Positions 34,929-47,198 of a stretch of DNA of 64,000 nt are shown here, piece by piece. The notes beneath the pieces are model-generated. The model did no database searches. It saw nothing but the letters and a program-made list of their open reading frames with translations, and was not told the origin of the DNA. The position numbers and the translations under genes were made by a program. The stretch is taken from NCBI GenBank assembly GCA_011009095.1, contig VTPC01090915.1, positions 37,826 to 101,825 of the forward strand. The letters run 5' to 3'. The stretch comes from Ignelater luminosus (lineage: Eukaryota; Arthropoda; Insecta; Coleoptera; Elateridae). The first letter of the stretch is position 1. Each line of letters starts with the position of its first letter.

Positions 34929-37900
34929 GGGATCTTGCCATAGGCGCCACACAATAAAACATTTGAAACTAAAGTTAAACGCACCACACACCACTTTGTT
35001 TACCATACGCCGTAAGAAACTCTTCATAGGCGCCAAATAATCTAACGCCGGCCCTGCCTAACCCTGCTTACTACTGCTAGGGCGTGCGTCTAATGAGACA
35101 CTTTCAAGCAGTAGCAATATGTTGTTAAATGTCCTTGAGTATTTATATAATTAAGATATGAGTAAGTGTTTTATATCTTCAGTTGTCTAGGTTTAACAGG
35201 TAATATGAAAAAAAGAAAAAAGCATTTCTTTTATAAAATACTAAGCATCATGTTTATACATTGGAAAATCAATTTCAGTAGTTATATTTATAACGTTTCT
35301 TACTCTGAAACAGCTTAATTAAAAAATAATAGTTCCATGCAATTTATAGCGCTTGTTATGTGCAATGGAATGGTGGGGTAGGTCACGACTGCAACATTAT
35401 TCTAAAGTACATTTCAATAATTCTGTTTACTTTTCTGTTATTTATAACTGTTTAAGAATGCGTAACATTAAGCAGAAACGCTTGAAATACAGACGAATAT
35501 ATAATGGGCTTTTATTAATCGAAAAGTGTTTGCACGTGATGATGAGTAATACAAAAGAAGAAAATTTAAATACATGGTGGGCGTCTTTATTTGAATTACA
35601 TCCGATTATTATCAACGAAAAGAGAAAATCACATAAAACGTTTTTAATTTCGCCACAAATTTAATTATACGTACAAAATATATCTCTTTTAAAAAATCTT
35701 TTCTCCATTAAAAGATCGTTTTTAAGATTTTTGTCTCTGTTTATAATTAACTTTTCAGACAATATCAGTATTTTGATAGACAGGCAACAGATGGATGCGT
35801 TGCTTTTTTGGCACAAAATCTAAAGCTACTTAAATAAGAAGAAAAGAAATGTTTTAAAAGAAGAACACATACATATTTCAAATTTTTTCATGCACTTGTG
35901 CGGTTAAAAAGTGCTGAGAAAATTATTAATTAGCAATGGGCGTTAAAAACAGAATTTAAATACTTTTATCAACTTTTTTTAAAAGATAAATTGGAGATAA
36001 TTACAGAGGATAAATTACTGTCATCATCATTCATTTTCTTATCATTTATTATTAAATTACATAATGTTACATTTTTAAATTTATTTAACAGCAGTTTTTA
36101 TGCAAAATTATTCATTTCCTAGCGTCCATCCTTTTGATTTATTTAAAATTGTAAAGTAAAAGATTATAAAATAGATTTCTTAGAGTAACGTAAATCCATA
36201 TTTCTAATAATTATTTGCGTCAGCGGTGTCTTAAAATTAATTGATTGCATCTGAAATGGAAGTCGGAATCATTAAATTATTGCAATTGGCAGGTTTCCTG
36301 CTGTTAAACATAAATATCATAATCAGTCTTATGAGATAAATTTCTAATAATAGTAATAACAATAAAACAAAAGATATAAAAACTAAAAGAGACGGCGACG
36401 TCGACATTCTTTCCTGTCTGTTAAATTTCTGAGCATTCTTTAAATCTTGCCTATTGTCCATAATTATTGGGTCACATCCTTTAAAAAGTATTTCTTGGAA
36501 ATTTTATTAAACGAGACATATTTACTGTTTTAAGCAATAAAAAGGTAATAAATGAAACGTCATGTGTCCTAATGACCTAACAACCCCTTGTGTTAGTAAG
36601 AAAAAAAAGGAATTGGTGCCAAGCTGGGGCAATCCACGCGCCCTTCAAACGTCCGGACGTTTTACCTACCACTCGAAGACTTGTTTCTTTGTTTGCCAAA
36701 ATCGTCAGCCCATAACAGCTGTTCAAAGTGTATGTATTATAAAATACGATGCAAAATTTCAAAAGTGAACCTTAAAGAATTATTACAAACAGCCCCATGT
36801 CGCATAATGCAGTTTCGCGAATGGGTCTGCAGTAAAATGCATGTACAAGGCACATTTACACACCCTAATAATATTGCAGTCTTTTTGTAAAAAAGAAAAC
36901 AAAGAAAGTAATAAAAGAATTGTTGAAATATCTCTGCTTTTAAATCTTGACGGTCTGTCTGCAAAACGATTTACTTATAAGCTTGTAGTTTGCGTGAATG
37001 ATGAATCTTAATGAGATCATAAGAGCAGAAATGTAGAAATATAGACCGTAAAACTGCCTCCTTTTTTTTCGCTGAACACTCATTTTTATAAATAACAGTA
37101 ATTTTCTCTATTCTCATATTAAGATTTGTGTTCACAAAAGGAAAAAAAAGACAAACAAAATAAATAGAAGTAATTTAACTTCTGATTGAAGAGAACATGG
37201 AGAAATGTCTATGTCGCAAAAACATTTTTATAAATAACAATTTTCTTATAAAAAAAACCAAATAAATTTACTTACTAAAACAAATTTCAGATTTTATTAT
37301 GTATTTATTTTTTTATTTATGTATCTCTGTTTTGTGTATTAAAAACCTTGTATGAGGGAATCTTTTATTCTGATGTTGTGACACTAAAAGCAGTTGAAGG
37401 TGACTAAATTAATCAAAACCCAAACTTCACCAAAGAGAAAATTCACATAATGAAAAATCGTGAATACAACAAGACTTGTCCATAGGATTCATTTCACATT
37501 TACTACTGGGTGGTCATGTATGTACAGTTTTTTATCAAATTAAATGAGAATCTGGATTTAAATTGTATAATAATTTCTGTACTTTACAGGCTTTTATTAT
37601 TTATTTTGTATTGTAAATTTAAGAATACATGTATCTAAACAACTGATCTTTTTATTTATTGTAACAGAAACATACAATGCGCAACAATTATTATGCGATT
37701 TAAGTCCTACCGATTCTCATTTAATTTGACAAATCTGTACACAACTATTGAAATCCGAAATTGAAGAACTTAACTAATAAAACTGAAAAACATTGAGAAT
37801 TTCGATATACCCTTGTTGCGAAAAAAGAATGGTGTAGAGGGTTTTGGAACATACAATAGCAAAACTGCAAAAAAAATGACTACGAAAAGAGTTTTCATTT

Positions 37901-40900
37901 ACAACTCCAGGTAGGTCTGGTAAGATACCAACTTTTGAAATTTTTAGTTTGCAATTGCAAGGCTGCTGGACGCAAGTTCATAATAACCATTTATGAAACT
38001 CATCTAAGATGTAAGTAAGCCATTCCGCGTCTATTGTAGATCACTGCAGTTTATAAAATGCCTTAGGTAGGCAATTTTGAATTTATTTTGTATTACAGGC
38101 CACATAACAAAAAAAACAGTGAACAATGTTTTGTGTTCCGTTGGACATCTGCAAGTGACGTTATAACTTCATCTACTATTCTAGTTTAGTGTATATGAAT
38201 ACAAACAAGATAAAACTCGTTTGCATTCATTACAGTTGATAGTGATAATATGTTACTACTGCACCAATAATTCTTATACCGATTGTCATTTGCACAATTG
38301 TTATTGGGGAACCATGTGAATAATTTAAATGGCATAATCTTAAAGTAAGGCAGAGGAGAAAGAGAGTGAAAGGAATTAAGGTATCAACATTGATTTTCTG
38401 TTCCCAAAAAGAGAAGAGAAAGTGTGGTCATTATAGGAGTAAACTCTTTTTAAAATTCGTGGATGATAACGCGACGGCGTTTGCGACGGCGAACACAAAA
38501 CGCAGAATTGGTATAAAGACGTTCTAGTGTCAGTGGTTTCTTGATGTTATATTTTATTACGTCACAGATGGTTGAAATGAACGTTGATATGACAGATCGC
38601 TTAAGCATTTTTCTTCACCATTGATGGAAACCACCTCGAATGAGGGCAGGATCATCCTATATGGTAAGGGGGGAGGAGTTGTCAATCCAGGATATCTTTT
38701 AATCTAGTCATATCTGTGCGGCCGGAAGATGTTTGAATATATTCTTGGGTCTTGTTTTAAAGAGTGGGAAAGTTCGAGACATTTTCATTACAGTGACTAA
38801 AGAAAATGACCTCGCCCTTTTGGGGTATTAGATCTAATTTTTCATATTCGGAACTAAGTCTTCCAATGTGCTAATTCGAACCCCCAGGATTTGGCAAGAT
38901 TGCTGAATGATACTCATAAAGCAATGTCGTCGCCAAATTGGGAGAGGCAAGCAGATGGTGAAACGTTAAATCAGTTTAGATTATATTATTTAAAGTAGTA
39001 TGTAGTCATCGGTTTCGTGCAGTCCCTGATACTGCTCTTCTGTGTGTTTGCTTCATTCCCCTTCTCTTTTATGCGTCCCATATACCTTTTTTTGTGGAAA
39101 TATTTCTAATTAGGGTTTACAGAATAGTCACTATTAATTTTTACAAATGTGGCGAAATGCAAAGTACCATACGCTAAATATTATTTCGAAGATCTTAAGG
39201 CAAGTGTAACTTCAAAAGTTACAAGTTTTAAACCTTTTTTCTCAATAAATAACCTGTGTATGGTGTATGAAGAGACCTAATATGGTTCATAACATAATAT
39301 GTTGTATAAGAAAAGAAAGCCGACTGACATGAGTAGAAGTAGTTGGTAGGCGTTGATGATTGTCCGAACTTGAAGGTGGCTGTGATTCAAAGTAAGTTAA
39401 GAGTTGTTTGACTTTGGAGGTTTACATTGGAATTGGTTGTATCCTTTTTTTCAGAATTGTATTGTATGTCATCTTTTTGACATATTGGTTTGCAATAATT
39501 TGAATTTGATTCGTAATATGGTAACAATTTTATTTTATTCCATTGGCTTCCATTCCATATCTAAAATATTTTTTTTGACTTTTCTTGATTTCTAGATTGC
39601 TTCATCCAGTAACGGTTGGTAGCTTTTTATTAGAGGAAGGTAATACAAAAACGACGTTGATTATAAGTAATTGGTTTGAAAAATACTATTCTGTGTCCAC
39701 AACCACTTTCTGAAATTTACTATGTGAATCAATTTTGTTTGAACAGCTTCGTTCTCCATTACAAAAATACTTCACCAGTCACGAAAGACCATTTGTTTTA
39801 AATCTCCTTCCATTGTACACGAAACAAATTCTTAGCCCTGTTTCTAAAAAAGAAATTGGATATTTCAAGAATTCTATAAAATCCTTTTCAAATTGTCTTT
39901 TATTTTATTTATGCTTTTCTTTAATTTTGTTTTTCATTCTGTTTCAATTTAGTTCAAAGTAGAACTCCAATAGAATAATTCAAAAGTGTTCTACACTCAT
40001 AATTATAGAATAGTTATACAATACAATAATTTAATAAAAGTGCTTCAATTGTTGATTTTTAGAAAATAAGATTCTGGCGAATTTATGAATTATTAATTCA
40101 TCAATAATAATTAATAAACAGATCAATACCAAGAAACAAAATAAAACATGAGCATTGGCAGCAAGAGATCATTTAAATTATTTTCTCTGTTCTTTTATTT
40201 ACTGCGAAATACTTGATATGAATTTACAAGTAAGTACGTAGGACAAGAACTCGGCTCGAATTATAATAATTATTAAAGGCATTGTCCAGAGCGGTCATTA
40301 ATAATAAACAATGGAAGAGCCCAATATAGATTTTAAAACATTATTATTAATAATTACGACCAGAACGGCGCCTGTTTGGTCATACCAACAGAATGAAGGA
40401 TAATTGGTACACTACACCACACAGCTGATCTTTCGACCTCACTCTGTGTGTGTTTCCATTTCCCCTTAAGAGACCTTCAATCGATACTTCCTCAATATAT
40501 TCCTTTCTACCTGTTTCCAATCTACGTTCGGTATTAACTCAAACCGTACGTAATAAGAATGCGGCGGGTTGTAATTTAGTTTGGATTTTGATACACACAC
40601 CACATGCGTAAAATATTCTGAAGAGCTTGAAATCAACAAAGGAAGGAACCCTTCTTTAGGGATTTTAATAAATTCACTGGCCCGTATTCAAAGAAACTCA
40701 TGTGCGAGTTCTTAAAGAAAAGCTTAAAAGATTTTGGGGTTTTTTTAATAAAGGAATAAATGGAATTTCTGGGTTTCCACCTTTATAAACAAATTCTTAT
40801 AAACTTTATGAGCGTTTTCTGACATAGGTCAATTGCAAATATAAAAATACATGAATACAATTATTATTGAAGGTGACTTTAGTTGACAAATTAACTGAAA

Positions 40901-42602
40901 TTAATTCACATTGTACATATGTCTTATTCATAAGAAAAAAGTCGACTTATTACATCCACATATTGACGTAGGTTCTTTCGCGAAGGAAACCAGAAGCCGC
41001 CTAAAAAAAAAGTGCATGAACAAAATGATTGCATCAATAGGCACGTGTGTTTTTCATTAAACCAATTCATAAATCACTCTAATGCAAATGGGAATATTGT
41101 TGTTAGTTACTAAACTGTTTGATTATTTTTATTGTGAACTAAATTTCAAATTGCATTGCACGTGCTCCCATTTACATCAACAAAATGTTGATTAGTTTGT
41201 ACTAGAAAATTACTTTTCGATTTTGCTTCTTCACACATTATTTTCCTCAAATTAAAATTTCTTTTATTTACCTATAAATTTTTAATAACACGGTAATTGA
41301 GAAGTAAATTGGCAAACATCCGGTCTGTACACTATCACCAGTTACTTCAAAGATTACGATCGTGTTTAATTTGGTATATTTTAAGTATATTCCATGAGGA
41401 AAACAATATTTATTCTACCCTTCTAAATTTTATTATTAATGAAAAATTTTATAATATAATCGTGACAATAACGTGTTATGCGACAAAAACACCATTTCTT
41501 AACTCTTTACGACCGTATTTGAGCTGACGATCGCAAAAACAGCCCTAAAACTATTGTATCGGAACAAAGGATTTGCTCGAATGTGGTTCTTCTGTAAACG
41601 ACACTTTAGGTCTATACCAAGTCCCTTCATGCTACTGAATGGTTGACATCCGTGATCAATAACGTGACTCTAATAGCAGTTTGTGATAGAAATGTTTTGT
41701 GAATACCTCTAACATATTTTTTAAATCCTTTTTTGATTAAAAAAATACCGATGCTATTAATAGGCACAAAAAAGAGCTGCTATAAAGAATTTTTAATTAA
41801 AAATCTGATGGAAGAGAAGTTTTTTTCTTACATTCGTGACACATTGAAGGATTTTCAGTTTTTTTTTTATGAAAAAAGACGTTATACTTACGGGGAAGAT
41901 TCAAATCAAAATCTTTCTTGTGTTTCATATTGCATAAAACTGGATTAACATGTACACGTTTCAGTTTGTTTTACAATCTTTCTTTTGGGCTGGTCTTTAT
42001 CTAGACTTAATTTTCTTGTTTAACCAATACTTTCATTTTCTTCTTTTTTGTCAGTTTGTTACTTCGTCTGCCAAAAGTCAATATTCGGTTTTGGTCATCA
42101 ATTTGTGTGCTATTCATTTGTTTTTGATTTCCACTTTTGGTCTTTTGTTGTCAAATCTATACGCACTGACTTTTCTTTGTTAAACTCTAAACAATTTTCT
42201 TCTGATGATTCTCTTCTGTAACATAACCGTTTATGCTATTCGAATACGCTTATGTAACACTATGGAGAAGATTATGTTACGATGCGTTGCAGAACAGATT
42301 TTGTTAACCGAATGCGTAATTTAAATGTTTGCTATTTATTTTGACAAAGATACAATCTGTTAGAAGGCTTTTCTACAGTGGGGTAATCAAAATGCAGATT
42401 TCTTGAAAGCTTACAAAATAATATCTTCTTTTGTGATTCAATCAATCTTTTTTTTGCATGTCCTGATTTCAGATTGTAATCAAAGATTAGTTAGTAGAAT
42501 TATTTTGGTAGTTACTAAAAGGGTTGGTAATATGCAAATGTATTATAAAATTGAATACTTTTCTAGGAATAGTTAAAACACAAATTCCAGTAGTACATTG
42601 GG
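34929..42602. other. Long unassigned AT-rich region
   Basis: No gene supported. Many frames of 60-103 codons exist (for example 35353-35664 and 39735-39962), but none shows a domain, splice-linked continuation or coding-type composition. 36560-36900 and 40380-40560 are somewhat less AT-rich than their surroundings without other signal. Confidence 0.45.
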
Positions 42603-42672
42603 TAAACATCTAATAGCGTGATAATTAATCATTCAATTTTTTTTCTAAGAATAATCACGCTAACGTGTTTAA
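42603..42672. other. Stem-loop
   Basis: TAGCGTGATAATT at 42613-42625 pairs with AATAATCACGCTA at 42650-42662 (12 of 13), and the pairing extends imperfectly outward (AAACAT / GTGTTT). Probable remnant of a tiny foldback. Confidence 0.45.
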
Positions 42673-43875
42673 TTTTGTTACTTAATACACTCATTTTGTA
42701 CTTATTATCTGCAGACAATCTCAACAGTATACTAACCATTAAAATAATCATTACTCAAACGATATAATATAATTTAGGAACAAAAAGAAACCTTGAATAT
42801 AGATAAAGATGTCCAGTCTCTTTGTTCCTTATCATACAACTAACAAAAGAAGAAATAGTGATTTATTATCTTATTCTCTCGGGCAAATTTAAAAATAACG
42901 TAAACTAAACCAGTTTGACTACTAACAATGGTATTGTTACAGGGTTTTGTCTGTGACAGGTTCTAATATCTTCTAAATTGGCTTTTATCAAATCTTGGGG
43001 TGTCTAGAAAGATTTCCCTTGGTAAATGCTACCGGTTTTTACTTAAATCTCCCTGTTGTATTTCTGAACGTGTCGAGACAAGAGTTTTGAAATTTGCCTT
43101 TTTAGATGTTACGGTTCTACAAACCTTTGTTCGTTTTTCGTGTGATGCAACAATATTAATCCATATGCTTTGTTAAAAGGGATTAAGTCGTTTAAATCCT
43201 CTTTCGTGATATACTAATTGTGTTAGTTGTATATTTGTTATTATCACTTTCTACATAAATCGTAGTTGTGACTTTTTTTAGTATTATTTATCATATCAGT
43301 CATTCAACTTTTGCTTTTTAGATTTTATTTTTCTCTCCTGTAATTGTTCAAACGAGGTTAATTAAATTTTATGTTTTTTTTATCTTCTTTTATCATTGAT
43401 TTATTTTGTTTATTATTATTTCTCAATTGTTAAAAATTTTGCTTGCTTTTGATTCGTTGCTATAAATTCTATTCAAAGCTATTATAGCAACTGCTTTGTT
43501 TCTCTGTGCAAAATTATTGGAGAATCCTTGATTAATTTTTTGTGCTTTTTCAATTCTATTTTTAAGCCATTAAGCTAACTGATTGCCTAAATTTTTTAAC
43601 TTTTGCTTTTTTAATCTCATTTTTTGGCATATTTCATTGTGCTTGTTTATTGTACGTAATTTCACCTACTGTTTTGTCTATTTTGATTAACCTAAAAACC
43701 TTATTACTATTCCCATTGGATGCCGTGTTTTATCAATGGAAATACTTTGAAGATATTGTAACTGCAATTTTTGCTGCAGTTCGCTTGTGGGGTATTCAGC
43801 AATTCAAAACCATTGTTTCTACATTTGCGTTTGAATATCTGCGCTTTTTTGCAAATTAGCTAGATTAATGCAAGT
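42673..43875. other. Unassigned, T-rich on plus strand
   Basis: Strong T bias over 43100-43860. On the minus strand near 43500-43620 an A-rich frame reads coding-like ('LKNRIEKAQKINQGFSNNFA') but carries stops and matches nothing I know. Possibly an old retroelement remnant. Confidence 0.3.
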
Positions 43876-43962
43876 TTTGGCTTGGTCTTATCATAGCCTC
43901 CATGTTTTGGTACTTGTCGGTCTTGGTCTTGAACTTGATGTCAAGGTTTGATCTTGGCCCGG
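43876..43962. repeat. Imperfect short tandem motif
   Basis: Repeated 'cttggtctt', 'cttgatct' and 'cttgaact' variants in about 85 bases. Simple-sequence-like; directly upstream of the mariner remnant. Confidence 0.5.
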
Positions 43963-44084
43963 ATTTTAAAAACTAGGGAAAAGATTATTCTATGTAGTAG
44001 TAAAGTCCAAAGGGGAAGTTTGTATTTCACCAGAAAAGAATGAACATGACATGAACCTCGCGACATGAATAAGATGAATAAGAT

Positions 44085-44330
44085 GGATGCCGAAATTTCT
44101 CTCGGCAGTTCAGAATCTGGTGTTATTCGTGTTTACCCCAAGAAAGCAAAGATGACACAATCCCAAAAGATGATGATCACAATTTTCTGGAATTCTCGTT
44201 ATTTTTCTAATTGATCTTAAGGAACTCAACATCATCATTGGGGAATACTATGATACTCTAATCAATCAATTGAAGACTTATTAAAATAGAACGAGGTGGC
44301 AAGCTATTGTTGAACTTCAAATGTTATCAC
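44085..44330 (+). pseudogene. mariner transposase remnant (second copy)
   Basis: Plus-strand traces of the central mariner catalytic domain: 'YPKKAKMTQSQKMMITIFWN' followed by 'IDLKELNIIIGEYYDTLINQ'. In mariners the first block reads P-K-K-(A/F)-K-x-x-x-S-x-x-K-x-M-x-T-x-F-W-D-S, with the Asp after FW here Asn; the second corresponds to the I-x-x-x-Y-Y-x-x-L-L-x-x-L segment. A stop and a frameshift lie between the blocks. Neither the terminal repeats nor the N- and C-terminal regions are visible. It is a different region of the gene from that kept at 18 kb, so the two cannot be compared directly. Confidence 0.7.
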
Positions 44331-44360
44331 TGTTAAGAGCCATAGGATAAGGTTGTTAAA

Positions 44361-44633
44361 TGTTAGTGCTGATGTTTATAATAATAAATAAAAGGATAAA
44401 TAATTAACGTTGTTTATTAGCAGTTTATAAACAGTTGAACACGTTGTAACAACTGTCGAGGAACCGTAAAGAAACTGAACCGATGACATGATGTGTTGAA
44501 CTGAGCTGAAGAACTGAGACTGAGGGACTGTAGAAATAGTGACAAGCTTTTTATATTAGTAGTGTACACAAAGGGCGGGGTTCTATAGTTTACGTAGAAA
44601 AAAGTTAATAATGATGTTCCAAAATTTCCAACA
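44361..44633 (-). repeat. LTR-like sequence, probably the 3' LTR of the adjacent gypsy element
   Basis: Read on the minus strand it begins TGTTGG and ends CTAACA, so the tips are TGTT...AACA. It contains a TATA box (TATAAAAAGC), an initiator-like TCAGTCTCAGTTC about 30 bases later and an AATAAA signal, in the order expected for an LTR promoter and polyadenylation site. No matching second LTR and no target duplication were found. Its place downstream (in minus orientation) of the gypsy remnant suggests it is that element's 3' LTR; a solo LTR is the alternative. Confidence 0.5.
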
Positions 44634-45369
44634 GAGATTTTGTTGTCGGTTCTTTAAGAGGAATTAGACAAAAGCCAAATTCTTTATCTTTACAGTATTT
44701 GTTCCAAAGACATAATTTAGGTAGTTTGAAAAGAATTACTTCATTGTCAAAAGGGATATTCTTTTCTAAACGTTTAAAATATTTCCAAGAAATATTACGC
44801 TACGTTTAAAGGGGATGAACTGACAAGAGGCAAGACCTTTTTTCCGCGTAGGTCTAATTCGTGACGTCGCATATGTAAAAATGAACATTTTAATAATAAT
44901 AGTAAACAACGCTTCAGTAAATGCACACATCTGTTCTTGCAAGAAATCTTGCTTTGCAGAATAGAAACAATAACCTTATACAATTATTATTATCTCTTCT
45001 CGAAATTGAAATCAGATTTAAAGGAGAAAATCCAAAACAGATGAGAAAGTCCACGTTGGTTTTAGTGTGCAAAAACTGTGAAATAAATTAGTTTTCTTGA
45101 AAATTTTTGTTTTTCTTAAAAACTCCCAGCTACTGATTTAGCTTCCTTTATTACAATGAGAAAAAACTTCATATTTCATATTTTCATCGAATTATTTTGT
45201 AAATGTAGGTTTTGATTGAATGGAATCTCTACAAAATGCGTCAATCACGTAAACATCTTGAGATGGCCAATTCTTCCCCTTTAATCTCATAATTTAGAGT
45301 CAATGTTATATTGGTATGCATAGGTTAGAGTACAACATGCCTGCGTATTCAGTTTATTTGAATTTTTCA
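44634..45369. other. Decayed interval between LTR-like sequence and gypsy RT
   Basis: RNase H and integrase would be expected here on the minus strand, but no HHCC or DDE motif is legible. It is much too short for them, implying deletion. A polypurine-like run (minus AAAGGGGAAGAA) lies near 45280. Confidence 0.4.
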
Positions 45370-46110
45370 CTATCCCAACTGCTGAACGTTAAAGCGTTCC
45401 CATTTGGTTTGCTTTTTCGACAGTACGAATCGACGAAATTACGAATACGCTTGCACACAAGACACCTTTAGTATTAGTTGGTGAGGGACTATGAACGATA
45501 GCACTTGTTTTGTCTTAATCGACTTGTATGCCCTCATGGGTCAAACCATGTCCTAAACATTTTTCACATTTAAATCTGAGATTATATAGCTGCAGTCTTT
45601 GTAAAACTTTTTGTAGGTAACTGATATATTCATTAAACGATTCTGAAATAACAATCGTATCATCCAAAAATGCCATAATTAGTATATCGCCCAGTCCACT
45701 TCCAAACTGATCAGTCTTTGAAAAGTAACCGGAGCATTACGGAGCCTGAAACTCATTACTTCACATCAGTAAGTTCCTAAAAGACACACAAAAACTGATT
45801 TTATCTGATGATATCCTGCGCGTACATCTAGTGTTGACATAAACACTAATTTTTTAGTATTATGCAGTAAGATACCTAGTCACTACATTTAGGCGTCGAT
45901 AGTCAAAACACAAACGCATTCCACCATTTTTCTTGAAAAACAACACTACTGGTGTGACTCCACAGTCCTCAATTAAGTTGTTTTCTAGTAGCTGATACAC
46001 TTCTTTCTTCAGAACGTCTTTCTTGACTGGAGGCATCTGATACGGTGGACTAGACCGAGGCTGATGATCATCAGTATTAATCTGGTGCTTAACGAAGGCC
46101 CTTGCCGGAA
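45370..46110 (-). pseudogene. Ty3/gypsy reverse transcriptase remnant
   Basis: On the minus strand the gypsy RT fingers and palm can be followed in order: 'PPYQMPPVKKDVLKKEVYQL', 'LIEDCGVTPVVLFFKKNGG' and 'RLCFDYRRLN' (46050-45890). Next come 'STLDVRAGYHQI' (motif A Asp, about 45835), 'MSFRLRNAPVTFQRLI' (about 45760), then 'AFLDDTIVIS' (the -LDD- box, about 45675) and 'KCEKCLGHGLTHEGIQVD' (about 45570-45515). Stops and at least two frameshifts interrupt it, and the sequence loses recognisable similarity below about 45480. The enzyme would have copied element RNA. The motif order and F-x-L-x-N-A-P-x-T-F-Q block place it in Ty3/gypsy, not copia. Confidence 0.85.
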
Positions 46111-47198
46111 GATATTTATATTGTCATGTAGTAATACGTTTAGACATTCTTGTTGGTTGGGTATAATAGAGGTCTCTCATCTTCACGTAACACATCTAGT
46201 GACTAGTACCCATGCATTGTTCTCAAAAAAGAATTTGTATGTACTTACAGCTTGGAGGATCTGCAAAGTTTCACTCGCCATTCGGAACGTCTAGGACCAT
46301 GTCCACTTATGAAAGCTATTCCCAATAAATTTTAATTATTTTCAGCACCAGGCAAAGCAATCATACATTTAGAAGCGCGACGTTTTTCTACGAAGATAAC
46401 CACGATTGTTATCAGAATTTCTTGCAAAGGACTACTTCCTTCAACAAGTTTGAAATAATCATTATTTTTCGAAAAAACCTGACCTTTTGACATCAACAAA
46501 TCATAAAAAAATTTTACTCATTTACCAGCTTTGTCTATTACTATACCAGTTTTATGTGAACTCAAAATCTTTAAAAAGAGTTCAGATATGTTTCTATACC
46601 ATCAAACTCAAGTGATGATACTCTAGCAGGTTTGCACTATGGGCAGTTTGATTTAAAAAGAACTTTGGTACCACAACTGTAACACGACGTTGTAACTGTT
46701 TCTTTTGGAGTTCGCATTCTCTGCAGTTTCTTTTCGGTTGATTTGAACTTTTTCGAGAATGGCTCTTTCAATAAGTCATTAAAATTCTTTAAATTATCAT
46801 GAGGTTACCTTCTCTCAAATTCTAATGTCCAAAAGGCTATCCACCACATTAAGTTGTTTCTCTTTGGATAGTATATCTTTACATACAAACACGTCTGTTT
46901 ACTGGGACCAAATGTTCGTAACAATTTTTTTACTGTAGATTTTACACTTTTAAAGGCATTGATAGGCTACGTACTGCATTGTCGTCGGAAATGTTAGTAC
47001 ACTTTTTATTAACAGTTATGGCATCAATAAAAGCAACAACATCCAACTGTAATTTTCTATCAAATTGGGAATGGCATTTAACAAAATTACCATTTACCAT
47101 GTGAATGTAGAAGTAGCAGAACCACCATCTCTTACAGTATTCAAAAGAGCTTGATAATGTACCGCAGGCAACGTTACTGAAGGTTGGTCGTTTGCCAT
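46111..47198 (-). pseudogene. gypsy gag and protease remnant
   Basis: Minus strand, from an ATG at 47198 ('MANDQPSVTLPAVHYQALLN'). Gag-like phrases follow in shifting frames: 'FDRKLQLDVVAFIDAITV', 'ISDDNAVRSLSMPLK' and 'VKSTVKKLLRTFGPSKQT', the last matching the conserved W-x-x-x-x-x-x-L-x-x-x-F-G-P region of gypsy Gag. Near 46700 a zinc-knuckle-like 'CYSCGTKVLFKSNC' keeps its three Cys but has Leu where the His belongs. Then come 'VIDKAGK', probably the worn protease active site, 'MSKGQVFSKN' and 'CMIALPGAENN' with 'LLGIAFI', the protease C-terminal block. RT follows directly. Multiple stops make it non-functional. Confidence 0.75.

Noticed and set aside
34761-35040. Overlapping open frames on both strands
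   Set aside because: They follow from the right arm of the inverted repeat; no domain and no coding composition.
38380-38960. Less AT-rich stretch considered as a host exon or LINE fragment
   Set aside because: Six-frame reading shows many stops and no conserved motif.
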